Below the pieces are notes generated by a model that made no database searches, was not told the origin of the DNA, and was given only the letters and a program-made list of their open reading frames with translations. A DNA stretch of 64,000 nucleotides from assembly GCA_019137255.1 (NCBI GenBank), contig WPDH01000273.1, positions 1-64,000 of the forward strand. The letters run 5' to 3'. Both the position numbers and the translations under genes were made by a program. Positions 22,257 to 32,868 of the stretch are shown in pieces (within the stretch, counting starts at the first letter, position 1; every line of letters starts with the position of its first letter). This DNA comes from Corinectria fuckeliana. Taxonomy: Eukaryota > Ascomycota > Sordariomycetes > Hypocreales > Nectriaceae.

Positions 22257-23210
22257 ATGGCTCAAGTTGTTGACAATGCTCCTTCACCCGAGGAGACAGA
22301 GGATGCCATACACGACCTCCTCACCGGCCCTGCGCTTGATTACATTGGACCTCATCCCTCCGGTTCTTGGACCATGGCAGGTCATAATGAAGAAGAGTTT
22401 CGACTCATGCATTCTTGTCAACCCAGCCCCAATGAGCCGGTGATCATCACCTACCACGATTTCCGTCCTCTGCGAACCCTCAGAGAGGTCGAGAGACACG
22501 CTGCGATTGTCTTGTACGAGTACGAAGGTCGTAAGTAATCTTCCCTATCTGAATTATGTCTCCTCATGAACAAATTTCTGATTAAGAAACTAGCCAACGC
22601 TCCAATCCCCCAAGTTGATGAGGGTTTTGAGCCTCCTGAGATTCCCAGAGATCGTGCTATCCACCTCACCAACCCCCCTCCTGTCCAGGACGATGGTCAG
22701 CCACCGCAGAACCACCTCGGTGTCCAAAATGGGGGTCCTGGAATCGTCTACAACCAAGTTCCCGTCGCGGCTGGAAATCCTCAGATGCTACCCTATGGAG
22801 AGCAGCAGCAGCTGGGGGCAGCTGACGCCATGAACAACGGCAACTGGATGTTCGCTACTGCACCTCTGCAGGCTCAGAATGGTGTCGCGCTTCCCATGAT
22901 GAACGCCCCCATGGTCAATGTCCCCATGGCCAACGCTCCCATGATGAATGTTCCCATGAACGTTCCCATGGCTCACGCTCCCATCGCCAACGCTCACATG
23001 GCTCACGCTCCCATGGTTCACGCTCCCATGGTTCACGCTCCCATCGCCAACGCTCCCATGATGAATGTTGAAGGTCAGGACATGGCCCCAAATGGAGGAG
23101 TTAACCCAGGGGCGTGGCCTAACCAGATATGGGAGGAAATTCCTGATGCCAACGACGAGGGCTCCCGAGATGCGAATGGGAACATGACTCTTCCACACCA
23201 CTATCATTAA
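22257..23210 (+). CDS. uncharacterised Met-Pro pentapeptide-repeat protein beside MAT1-2-1
   Basis: Two exons, 22257-22530 and 22594-23210, with a 63-base intron (GTAAGT...CTAG), give 891 nt and 296 residues. The first 90 residues are acidic and ordered-looking (ETEDAIHDLLTGPALDYIG, VIITYHDFRPLRTLREVERH). Residues about 190-250 are a degenerate pentapeptide repeat of the form (N/H)(A/V)PM(A/V/M) encoded by a 15-bp DNA repeat. The tail is Asn/Asp-rich and ends HHYH. No signal peptide or membrane segment is evident. The gene is divergent from MAT1-2-1, 1.35 kb away, on the side where idiomorph-specific genes or SLA2 are expected. It could be an accessory MAT1-2 gene; lineage-specific MAT1-2 accessory genes exist in Hypocreales, but I could not match it to any of them. 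Confidence 0.75.
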
Positions 23211-24859
23211 GTGCCAAGTCTCGCGATCAAAACAGCTATTCAAACAATTTGTTTTTGGATGGAGCACCGATACCACTAATGGCAAGATACCAATTTCGCA
23301 AGAATATTGGTTCTTCACTAAGCGGTTCACACTGGCAGTGCTTCGATGGTGGTAGGTTCGACAATGCACCGCTTTTCTAGTCACGAATGGGGCAATGAAG
23401 GGACGAGATGATGGTAACGCATATTTAGTGTGCAAAACGGCACGGGGTGGTCTTTCAGACAGAAACATGTCCCTCTTTAGGCTCTAGTTCAATTCTTGCT
23501 ATATGAAATTGATTCTGTATTTTGCAACATTACTTGACCAGCGCAAAGCATGGTGACTACGTGATTTCCGCACCGAAAATGCCCTTGGTTCTTGGGCAAC
23601 GCGGTTCCTGGCCGTGCTGGATATGGCGACCCCCAGGCCCAACCCGGTGCAGTGGTTGCAGTGGTTACAGTGGTTGCTGAAGGTTCTGCCGCGCGCCAGC
23701 CCGAGCGCCAAACTTGGGGACTCGCCAGCTGCGCGCGCACTCCTGAGGGCGGCCCTCAGGCTTCCGCCTCCACGTTCCAGTTGACAGTGTTTCTTTTCCA
23801 CTGCGGGGGAAATAACTCAAATCCCACACGTTCGTTAGCATCCCTGAGGCGATCGCATTGCCCCTCCTGCTCTCCACCAAAAAAGAAACCTACTACTGTG
23901 AGATCAACTCATGCCCCCGATGCTAGCGCGATTCGATCTGTGGTCTAGTCGCCGCAGCACTGTGCGCAGGGTGTTCCCCTCCACTCTTCACCCCAGACGC
24001 TCCCCCCCCCGCCGTCTCTTTCTCTTTCGCTTGCTGGTCGGTGCGTTTCCGGCCGGCTCTGCGCGACGTCGGGGCGGGCGGAACGGCGCCAATCTCCAAA
24101 ACTGTAAATCCAAACTAAGCGCGCCTCTGGCTCCATTCCCGATCCGGCGATGGGCCCTCGTTGTCCGCATTGCTGCATTCCCGATTAGGCTTGGGCTATC
24201 GTCATCCAACTTTCGAATGCCCAATTCGGCGATGCAACCCTTTGTCGGCGTTGCGTTGGCTGAAGAGCTTGACGCCATTGTCAAGACCAACGCCCCGATC
24301 CTAAAGTGGTTTGTCAGCCAAGGCAATTCCGGATTCGGACGCGCACTCGGTCTGTGCTGAAGACTGTCTGCGCTGGGTTTGTTGGGCTCTGTTTGTTTCG
24401 CTGGTCTGTGCTGCGCTGTGCTGGTTTGTTTGCCCGTGGTTTGTGTCAACGTCTCCCCCCTTGCGGCGCTTGGGCGGCTGTGCACACCCTCAGCCCTACT
24501 AAGCAAGCTAAGCCTCCGAAACGGGCTGCCAGGAATGACGAAAGACGAACAACGAAAGCGGGTACTCACCCAGCGGGGAGGGCGGTCGTTCATTCACCAC
24601 TGCGGGAGATGCATTGACCGCAGAGAGGGAGGTGCAACGTGACGGAACGGCTCCGCCACGCGCGGGCGTCGATGCATTCGAGAGCGTTCTTGTTTGCCTT
24701 GCAAACGGTGACAAAGGGGGATTGTTGGGGTCTCGACTAACCTGCTGGCTGGGAGGTTGCAACATCGAGTGTTAGTTTCTAGACATGGGCCGATCCGTGC
24801 CCTGCATTCCAACAGAGGAATGTGCCAAGGAGAGTGGAGAGAACTGGATGGTCAAGTCC
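23211..24859. other. intergenic, no supported gene
   Basis: Open frames on both strands (for example a minus-strand frame 23988-24593) are biased in composition and show no domain. At about 23645-23675 there is a short GTGGTTRCA array. Around 24095-24260 GC-rich segments repeat the theme CCCGATNNGGC, possibly remnants of an element. Confidence 0.35.
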
Positions 24860-25740
24860 CGTTGAGACTGGAACTCGGACCGGAGAGAAAAATGAAGAAA
24901 ATCAGAGGGGAGAGAAGGATGGGCTCCGCTGGCATTTGACCTGACAGCCAATGGTATTATTCTCGTTCCTGAGACTCAACCTCCACTGGCGTTTAGTCTG
25001 ATCGCCAACGGATGGTCATGTCCCGATGTCTGGAATTTGGACCGGAGTGGAAATCGAGGAAAATCAGTGGAGAGAAACAACGTGACAGCCAATGATAAGC
25101 CCCAGAATCTGGATTTTGGACCGGAGTGAAAGTTGGAGAGAATTTCTCGTCCCCAAGATATGCAAGGTGTCGGACTCCACTTGTATCTGACCCGACAGCC
25201 AATGGTGATTGTGGAACTTCGACCGGAGTGAGAGTTGAGAAAACTTTTCTGGCTACTGAGACACACACACACGAGTTGTCGGTCTCCACAGACACTTGAC
25301 CTGACGGCCAATGGCGAGTTGGAATTTGGACCGGAGTGAAAGTTGACAAGAATGTCATCGATTCTGAGACACACAAGCTGTCGGTCTCCACAGGCACTTC
25401 CTGACAGCCAATGGTCAGTGGGAATTTGGACCGGAGTCAAAGTTGGCGATAATTCCTCGTTGCCTGAGACACACAAGTCCTCAGTCTCCACAGGCCCTTG
25501 ACCGGACAGCCAATTGCCACGTCCCGTTGAGTCTGGACCTTGGACCGGAGTGAAAATTGAGACTATTGTGTCGCATTCACTCAGGCTACTGCAAGCCACG
25601 TCACAGAGCCTGTTGACCAGCGGTGAATGAGACCCTGAGACAGTGCATGTTCTCTCCCCCTCTCCGTGACCTGAACAGCCAATGGTCCAGTGCCGTTGAA
25701 TTTGGAATTTGGACCGGAGCGGAAAGTGATGATAATTTCT
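24860..25740. repeat. degenerate minisatellite, eight units of about 80-170 bp
   Basis: The core TTGGACCGGAGTGAAAGTTG recurs, with changes, at about 24876, 25039, 25117, 25218, 25328, 25428, 25540 and 25709. Each core is accompanied by GACAGCCAATGG upstream (a CCAAT box) and often by CTGAGACACACAAG and GTCTCCACAGGCAC. Long minus-strand open frames across the array are repeats in changing frames, not a protein. Confidence 0.92.
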
Positions 25741-25914
25741 CGTGTTCACCCAGCCGAACCTGCAAGCCACGTCTCAAGGCGCGAGTTTGGTTCGTGTGCG
25801 TGCCATTTCCCGCCCGTTGGGGAACCCGGGGACGACCAGCCGGCCCGCCCAGCCAAGGCAGCATCGGCACCGCGCGCCGTGGGGGGGCAGTCGTCACCCT
25901 GCGGAGCCAATCGA

Positions 25915-26075
25915 AAGAAACAAGGCTGCACTGCCTGCACTGCCTGCACTGCAACCCCTGCACTGCAACACCCGAAAACCAACGGGAAAACAGACCCGTC
26001 CACTGCCTGCGCTGCAAACCCTTGCACTGCAACACCCGAAAACCAACGGGAAAACAAACCCGAGCCGTGTGGGAC
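25915..26075. repeat. tandem duplication of about 64 bp with nested CTGCACTGC units
   Basis: CTGCAACACCCGAAAACCAA plus CGGGAAAACA occurs at about 25965 and 26029, preceded by CTGCACTGC microrepeats at 25927-25955. No gene is supported here. Confidence 0.85.
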
Positions 26076-27811
26076 CGGGCACAGACCCCGTTTCCCAGCC
26101 GCACGCACTCCCGTTGCGCGACCATTCATAAGTCTCGGCCGGGGGGGAGGACCCGCTCTTTGCGTATGCGCGTGCAGCATGTTTGTGCATTGTTGCTTTT
26201 TATGGCGTCGGCGGGTTCCGGATTGAGACAGCCGGGCATGTTTGCGCTGTGGGCTGCGTGTTTGCGCAGGCGGCCGATGGCGGCGACAGGCAGCCGTCCC
26301 TCGCCATCGACCGATGCTGTGACGAATGGTCATCTGCAGTGTGAATCAGCGGCGCACGCAGAGGTGCGAGGCAGGGCAGCCGACGCAACGAAAAGCAAGG
26401 AAACGCAACGAGTCAGAAAAACGAAATGAGCAAGGGGGGGGGAAGCGACCATGTTGCATGTCCATTGTCCAGCTGGCAGAGTCGTAATCGTACGTCACCC
26501 CCGTATCCCCTGTCCACCTGTCCCCTGTCTCCTGTGTCTCCTAGCGCCTTGTCGTTGGTTCTGGCTTTCATTTGCGGAAATCCCTATGTCCGGCCTCCCG
26601 CTCATTGGCTTTGGCTCTGGCGGGTGGCCCCTCGATGATGGATGCGATGCCCCTTGCTCCATTGCTGCAGATCCGTCAATGGTCCTACTGTATGCGCTAA
26701 GGACCACACCTTATTCCTTAGTATCTCACAGTGATGTAGCTGGCATGTCACTGAAAGTCGCGACGCTCGACATGTGGTGGGCGATGTGGAGGGTGGAGGA
26801 TATCCCGGGTTTAGCAAGGATATGCCAAACAAGACCGACCCCGCCTCAACATTGCTTGCTTATCAATTCACCCCGCATGCTGCAGTTCATGCCAGGCCAA
26901 TAAGACGGCTTGTGGCTGCTGATGTTGTCTTGGAATTGCTTCTGTTGGGTGTCTTGGAACTCATGTCGCGATAAGGACCTGTCGTCATCCTCATTTCGTG
27001 ATGAGCTCAACGATTGAGTTTGAGGCCACCCATCCATCATCCGTGTTGCCCCGTGCTTTTTAGGCTTGCAGCATACCAGTCGAATTGGCTGGTCTGGATG
27101 GCTGGACGGCTGGACGGCTGGACGGCGCTAGGGTGATCGTCGTGGTGCGGGTGCGGGTTTGGCGGAGTGGCCGGTCTCAGCCGCAGTGTCTTTGCTTTTG
27201 GAGTCTCCACACCCACTACCACCACCGCTGAGATAAGAAATGTCGGCGACCAACGAGGAGCGGATGACGACGCCCAAGATTGAGGGGGAGAGAGAAAAGA
27301 AGGAAGCGGGAAGGGCATTGGCCGGGGCCCACGAGGAAGTGCAGCCACCACTACCACCACCGCCCATAGTGTTCGCAAAGCACGCGACTCATCAAGTTAA
27401 GCTTCTCCAAATGCCGCCAGTCCGTGCTGTAATAGTTGAGTTCAACGCATGGCAAAGATGGCACCGTGCAGGGCCCAGCCAACTTGTAGTCCAGTCCACG
27501 GCTCAGTCCCAGGTCGGTTAGCTGCGACTCCATCCTCACCAGGAGATCGCATTCGCTTAATTGTCTGGCGCACTCGAGGCGGCACCTAAACAGCCACTCC
27601 GACGAAGAGGGGGGAGGGGGGAGGGCGGTCGAATGAAGGCCGAGCTCTTCTCCAAGAGACTGATTATTCTCGGAAATGCGTAGGTAGCTTCACCCTGCAG
27701 GTGACGGACCGGCCAATGGGAGGGACAGGGAGTGTGCGAGACAGAGGGAGGGGTGTCTCGGAAACTGCTTCTGCCGGCTTTGGAACATCCCAGCCTCGAT
27801 GTCGTTATCTA
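26076..27811. other. intergenic, no supported gene
   Basis: Only overlapping short frames of skewed composition. A small GGCTGGACG array lies at about 27100-27125. Nothing else stood out. Confidence 0.35.
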
Positions 27812-28768
27812 CTATGTGGAGAGATGAAGAATGCACTGTGCCACACGGATACGGCCATCGTTGAATGAGACGGTTATCGTGCTCCGTTGAGGTGTGCGAC
27901 GCGGGGACGGGGACAAGACGGGGGGCTCATGAGCAAGGGTAGTGGGGAGGGGAAATTGAGTCGATTCATTGCCAATTGCTTCTGCAGCTTCTGCAGCTTC
28001 TGTCCAGGTGCCATCAAGAGCTCCAATTGCGAGACGTGGTGCTCGCCTTGCATCGCAAAGTGCATCGCAGGGATGGCCACGGCATCTCGAGCTTCCGAGT
28101 TTGAGGCCAGCCGCCAGCCGTCTTGAACGATATCTCGGTTGCGGATGCGAAGCAAAGGCCGCTCGACATGCGACACGCACAGCCCAGGGTAGTAATAAAT
28201 CACACCGAGTTGTCTCGCAGCTGCAGCTAAGCAGACCGGTCAGTGGCGGCGCAGGAGATTTGCAAGGCCGACTCACCAAGCCGTCCCCAACCCATGTACG
28301 ACCGCCATGTCTCATCGTCGTCGGCGCCTCGCAGCTGCAGCTAAGCAGACCGGTCAGTGGCGGCGCAGGAGATTTGCAAGGCCGACTCACCAAGCCGTCC
28401 CCAACCCATGTACGACCGCCATGTCTCATCGTCGTCGGCGCCGTAACGTCCTCGTAATCTCGCTCTGCACGATGCGTTGTCGCTCTGATCGCTGCCTTGA
28501 TCGGTGCGCTGCAGGTCTGTCCGGTTCGCTGTTTCTGGGAGGTGCCGTAGAGTCGTGACCAGCCGGGACGCTGCCGTCTCCGTCCGACGGTGCATCGCCG
28601 TTGCAGTCGGGCCTCAATGCATGCGCTGGCGTTGACGTTGATGTGATGTGATGGAAACCGACGTCCTGTTGTGTCACCCAAGATCAACGGCATCGTGTTT
28701 TCAGTACCTTCCTCATTCGTGATGATACCGACGAGCGGTCCGATGCCCAAGTCAACTCGGATGTCCAA
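27812..28768 (-). CDS. long open frame spanning a perfect tandem duplication, coding status uncertain
   Basis: This 318-codon frame starts with a protein-like stretch (RVDLGIGPLVGIITNEEG) and then crosses two identical 114-bp units that add 38 residues each in frame (from PTTMRHGG to LLSCSC). The C-terminal part is rich in Arg, Ala and Pro and looks less natural. A coding-like minus-strand stretch upstream (28769-28941, FECTFFQVTDIVHMKSHRL) may be an earlier exon. No family recognised. The duplicated unit may include splice signals, so the exon structure is unresolved. Confidence 0.3.
   Translation of the reverse strand: MDIRVDLGIGPLVGIITNEEGTENTMPLILGDTTGRRFPSHHINVNASACIEARLQRRCTVGRRRQRPGWSRLYGTSQKQRTGQTCSAPIKAAIRATTHRAERDYEDVTAPTTMRHGGRTWVGDGLVSRPCKSPAPPLTGLLSCSCEAPTTMRHGGRTWVGDGLVSRPCKSPAPPLTGLLSCSCETTRCDLLLPWAVRVACRAAFASHPQPRYRSRRLAAGLKLGSSRCRGHPCDALCDARRAPRLAIGALDGTWTEAAEAAEAIGNESTQFPLPTTLAHEPPVLSPSPRRTPQRSTITVSFNDGRIRVAQCILHLST
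28214..28441. repeat. perfect 114-bp tandem duplication
   Basis: Two adjacent copies of 114 bp starting CTCGCAGCTGCAGCTAAGCA are identical by eye. The length is a multiple of three, so the minus-strand frame stays open through both. Perfect identity points to a very recent event or an assembly duplication. Confidence 0.95.
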
Positions 28769-30239
28769 AGGTACTCACAGAGCCACTGGGATCCCTCTTC
28801 TTTCTCAGCTTCGCGATGCCAAGGCCCAAGTCGATGAGACTTCATGTGTACGATGTCTGTGACCTGGAAAAAGGTACATTCGAAAGCGGCAACTCTGTAT
28901 GTACTGTCAATAGGGAACCTCGGGGAACCTTTCTGCACCACCGCGCTCCAATGATGATTCAGACGGACTCACTCTCGACTCAAGGCTGGGCCGCGCGTCC
29001 TGATGCAGGCCATACTCGCGCAGGCCTGATCCATGCCTGTGTTACGTCGGGTAGGCGAGGGATTCTCGGGGGCAGAAAGAGACTTGGTCACCGAGACAAA
29101 GGGCCACCACCTCGTATCTCACTTGTCGGCTCGCCGATAGAGAGGAGGTACTTGCTGTAAATTGGAATGGGTTGTCAATGCCTGTCTGTGTGTCGCAGCA
29201 AAGGATCACAGAGAATGATACATGCGCGTAGATACGTGTACAGTTGGTCTCCCACTTGCTGCAACGGGGACCTCTTGGCGAGGGCAGCGCCGTGGTCGCG
29301 AGAGAAGAGCCTGAGGGAGCTGAACATGTAGTGAAACGAGTCTTAGGTCGCCGGGGGAGGGGGATGCGGAGGCGGGATCTTAGGGTCGTAGGCATCCAGT
29401 AAGCCATCTTCTGCGCTCATGCAGAGGCAGGGGCCAGCCGCAGCCGCCGGCGTTGGGAGGCAAGAAATGAAGGGAGGCTGAAGCCGACTCCGGGTTCGTC
29501 TGTGCAGGCCGTCAGCCGATGGTTGGAGTTTCAGAACCAGCGCAGCACGTCGTCGTTTGTCTCACCGATAGAGTCCGCCACCCCGATACCTTGCATCAAC
29601 TCCAGCCTGAAGGTCAGAGAGGCCAACGGAGCCAAGGGCAGAATTGCTAGGAGTAGGGATGCTGGATGCCTTCCTCTTTCCATGGCTTGTCTTTGTGTAA
29701 GACATTTCCTGCAAGCTATCGGCCCAGCTGATAGAGCACGTCATCTCTGCCCAAACGTACTGAGATGAGACAAGAAAGCCTACCTGTAGAGTTCAGCTCG
29801 ATCGTTACGATGCTGTTGAATGGGACTCTGCTCGGAGATCGCATCCGAATGCATCTGAAACAGGACACACCTCACCGTATACACGGGAGAGGAGGAAACA
29901 AGCCGGTAAGAAGTGGTATCCGCACTGCCGAGAGATCAGATATCCCTGTCTTGATCCGATCCCTGTGGCGATCGGGCATCCCTGTCTTGACCAGCCCCCC
30001 CTGTCTTGATCAGCTCCCCCTGTCTTGGTCAACTATACCCCTGATTTGTTCTCTCCTTGAGGTCGCATCGCCGTCTCTGTTTCCAATCATCCGTGCAAAC
30101 CCCGCGTCTCCTCGACAGCCTGGTCCGCCGATGTCGTCCCGCCGCTTGACCGATATGCAGGTGGAAGCACACCATGCCAGTTCAGGGCGTATGAGAGGCC
30201 ATCCAGTGTGACGAGGCGGGTTGGGGGTATGTCTGACTG
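28769..30239. other. intergenic, mostly unassigned
   Basis: Short coding-like fragments only. A 42-bp segment at about 29305-29346 (GAGCCTGAGGGAGCTG, then ACATGT and GTGAAACGAGTCTT) recurs at about 31932-31973. From 29940 to 30050 there is a CCCTGTCTTGATCAG-type array upstream of the gene at 30403. Confidence 0.4.
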
Positions 30240-30325
30240 CATGAGTATCGTGGGGGACGACCCAGCGACATTGGGGAAACCCAGCGACATTGGGGACCTA
30301 CCCAGTGACGTTGGGTATATATATC
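30240..30325 (+). promoter_or_regulatory. promoter of the 30403 gene: 21-bp repeats and TATA box
   Basis: Three related units (CCAGCGACATTGGGGA, the last CCAGTGACGTTGGG) lie at about 30250-30312. They are followed at once by TATATATAT at 30315-30323, a TATA box about 80 bp before the ATG at 30403. A pyrimidine-rich leader (CTCAACTCCCTTCATCC) separates the two. Confidence 0.6.
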
Positions 30326-30402
30326 GGCCGGCCCTCCTCCCTGATCAATCCACTCAACTCCCTTCATCCTACCCCGTTGCAGCAGCAGCTCCTTTGCCCA
30401 TC

Positions 30403-31384
30403 ATGGAACTCCCGTTTTTCTTGGCTCTCTTTCGCACCGGCTTCCTTCTCACAGATCGGTGGAAGCCATCTACCTGCGAATCCATCAACAGTGGAACGCT
30501 CAACTTGAGAGTGCGACTCAAAGAACTCACCATCAAGACTCCGGGGTTTGCTTTCGTCATCTATATCCAGGATGAGACGAACTCCCCCCCTCGAAAAGTA
30601 CTGGTAGGGTGGTTCGTTCCACAGACTGGAGATGCTTTGGTGAAGCACTATATTTCGACAACGGGAGAGCTGCTAACCTTGCACTTGCCCCCCGTTTCCA
30701 TCCATTCCAATCACATGCTGCACATGCAACTTGAGACTGAGCACTATCTCAAAGAAAACTGTCGGACCTGGGCGGAGACTCGACCGGGAAGTATCAGCCA
30801 TCTTGTTGTGGGAAGGGAGTGCAGGTACTACGAATTCTTCTTCGTAACACTCCAGATACTGTTTGGAGCAAGTAAGTCTTTTCTCTCAACAAGGCAGGTG
30901 TTGTCAAGAGGCTAACGAGAAAGCGCTCAAAACCGGAACATCATGGGTCGTGGGCGAGAAGAAACTCGGCATCAAACCCGTCAACGATCCTGGCAATCGA
31001 CTCGACGGAAAGTACGTCGCGCCGCGAATGGTAGTTGCCCAGATGGATGAGATGTCGACAAACGTGCTGAGAGAGCGTCAAATCCAATTCTTTCGACTTT
31101 GGCACGGGCTCCGATGCTCGGGAATCCCGGAGGACTTGGAGGCTTGCCTTCTTGTCTTCAGCCAGGTGATAGACATTTCCACCAACATCATCGCGGATCG
31201 GAGGAGGCGCGCCCGGGACAACGCCGCTATTGTGAGTGCTGGCTGGGTTGGGTCTTGGCAGGAAGCATTCTGACTTTGATAACAGGACCGCAATGATCCG
31301 GAGTTCGAACATCATATGCTCAAGACCATTGACTGTATGCGGGAGGACATGCGGGAGTGTGGCGTTGAACTGCCAGGCGAGTGA
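30403..31384 (+). CDS. hypothetical protein, three exons, 291 residues
   Basis: Exons are 30403-30871, 30924-31231 and 31286-31384 (876 nt); both introns have GT-AG ends (GTAAGT and GTGAGT donors) and restore the frame. The N-terminus MELPFFLALFRTGFLLTDRW is hydrophobic but is followed by polar sequence and may be a weak signal anchor. The middle holds a beta-rich-looking stretch (LNLRVRLKELTIKTPGFAFV, KVLVGWFVPQTGD). The C-terminal third is helical and charged (RQIQFFRLWHGL, CMREDMRECG). No catalytic motif seen and no family recognised. Context (TATA box, intact splicing) supports an expressed gene. Confidence 0.75.
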
Positions 31385-32868
31385 GGACAGGAGAAGGATG
31401 TCTCGCTGGGGATTCCCGGTGTATCGTGACTGTAGCTAGTTGCAGGTTTGGGCGAAGCTGCGAAACTTTCCATTGGGGGCAATTTATCCAGATTTTCGCA
31501 TCTTGTCTCTTCAGTTGACTGTTTTCGACGTTCCTGGCGCCCATGTGACGATGATGGTTCACGGGTATCGGGCAATTTTGCGACATCGATGACTGCCATG
31601 TGAGGGAGTCGGGACAGCAACTTACCCTCGGCAACTGTAACTTACAAGTTGCGTCGACAGCGACGGCGGGTGGCAGTATGGTATAGACTGACTATTTGTC
31701 TGACCTGGCGGCGGAGGCATCGACCACGGTTCATGTGACAATATTGTTGTGAACTATGGAAATGTCAGCAAACGTCCCTCGTCAGCTTGAATTCAACAGC
31801 ACAGGTCACTTGCCGTCAAAACTGTGCCCTCCAAATGGGTTGACGCTGATGCAAACCGTAGTGTCGTCATTGACTTGCTGGCAACGATACTGTCGTTCTG
31901 TTGACGCGTGAAGCCGAATAGGCCACACGAAGAGCCTGAGGGAGCTGGACATGTGGTGAAACGAGTCTTCGTTCGGTGCGAAACACAAGGAGCGGTGGTC
32001 ATGATGGGCCCGTAGGTGAATGAAGGAGAGAAATTAGGTGTACTGGTAGTGACGGTGATTGATGATGATTGTGTTTCTGTGCGAGACGGCGACAAGATAA
32101 AACCCGGGCTGCCCACTGCGCACCGTAGTTCGCACCTGCCTCCGCTGTCCCTCCACGGTCAGCATATTCATGGATCCCCAACGAATTTGCATTGTGGAGC
32201 AGCTCACTGCACGGCTCACTGTTGTCTGCTCCCTCCTTCTCACTTTCTTCTCCGAACCTTGGCCGCAATCATGTCGCTGGTCCGGGCCGGTGGCATGCTT
32301 GGAATTGGAGTGTTGATCGTCTACACAGTCCAATACAACCCCAGGATTTTTTGTTGCATCGTGGCTTCAAGTGACCGAAAAACCACAACGAAGGAGATGA
32401 TGGTGCTAGCCATCAAAAGCGCCTGGTAGGAAAAGCCACTGGGTTTGGGAGCATCCTGGTTGTTGGGCTGCGAGTAAGCCGGCCACGTTGGAAAGCAACT
32501 GAAAGCCATCAGCAAGATGGACTGTAGGGTAGCCAACTATTGAGTATCAATCGCTGTCTGACGTACGCTAAAGACAGGACATACCCCCGTAACAAGATAC
32601 AGGGGACCCTCCGGCGCCGTGTTTCCTAGAACCCCCGGTTCCGGCCGGCCGACGACAGATGGTAGAGAGAGTTTGGACTGGATGTTGTTGCTTGCGTTGC
32701 CATAACTCGCTCCCTGCGAGGGGCGCTCGTCGCGTAAACCCATGCGCTGCCAGTGCGTTTGCTGCCGCCGCTGCGGCTTCTGCTAGTAAGTCACCGGTGG
32801 ATATTCTTGTCCTTCCGTGCATCTTTATCTCCAGTCTCTCTCCAAACGTGGTGCCACCTATGCTCCCT
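31385..32868. other. intergenic, unassigned
   Basis: Contains the second copy of the 42-bp motif shared with 29305-29346 (here 31932-31973). A minus-strand frame around it reads EDSFHHMSSSLRLF but lacks an ATG. A plus-strand frame at about 32271-32430 (MSLVRAGGMLGIGVLIVY) is short and hydrophobic. Nothing is firm enough to call. Confidence 0.35.

Noticed and set aside
24976..25770. 264-codon minus-strand open frame.
   Set aside because: It lies entirely within the 24860-25740 minisatellite; the same DNA unit is read in different frames along its length, so it is not a protein.
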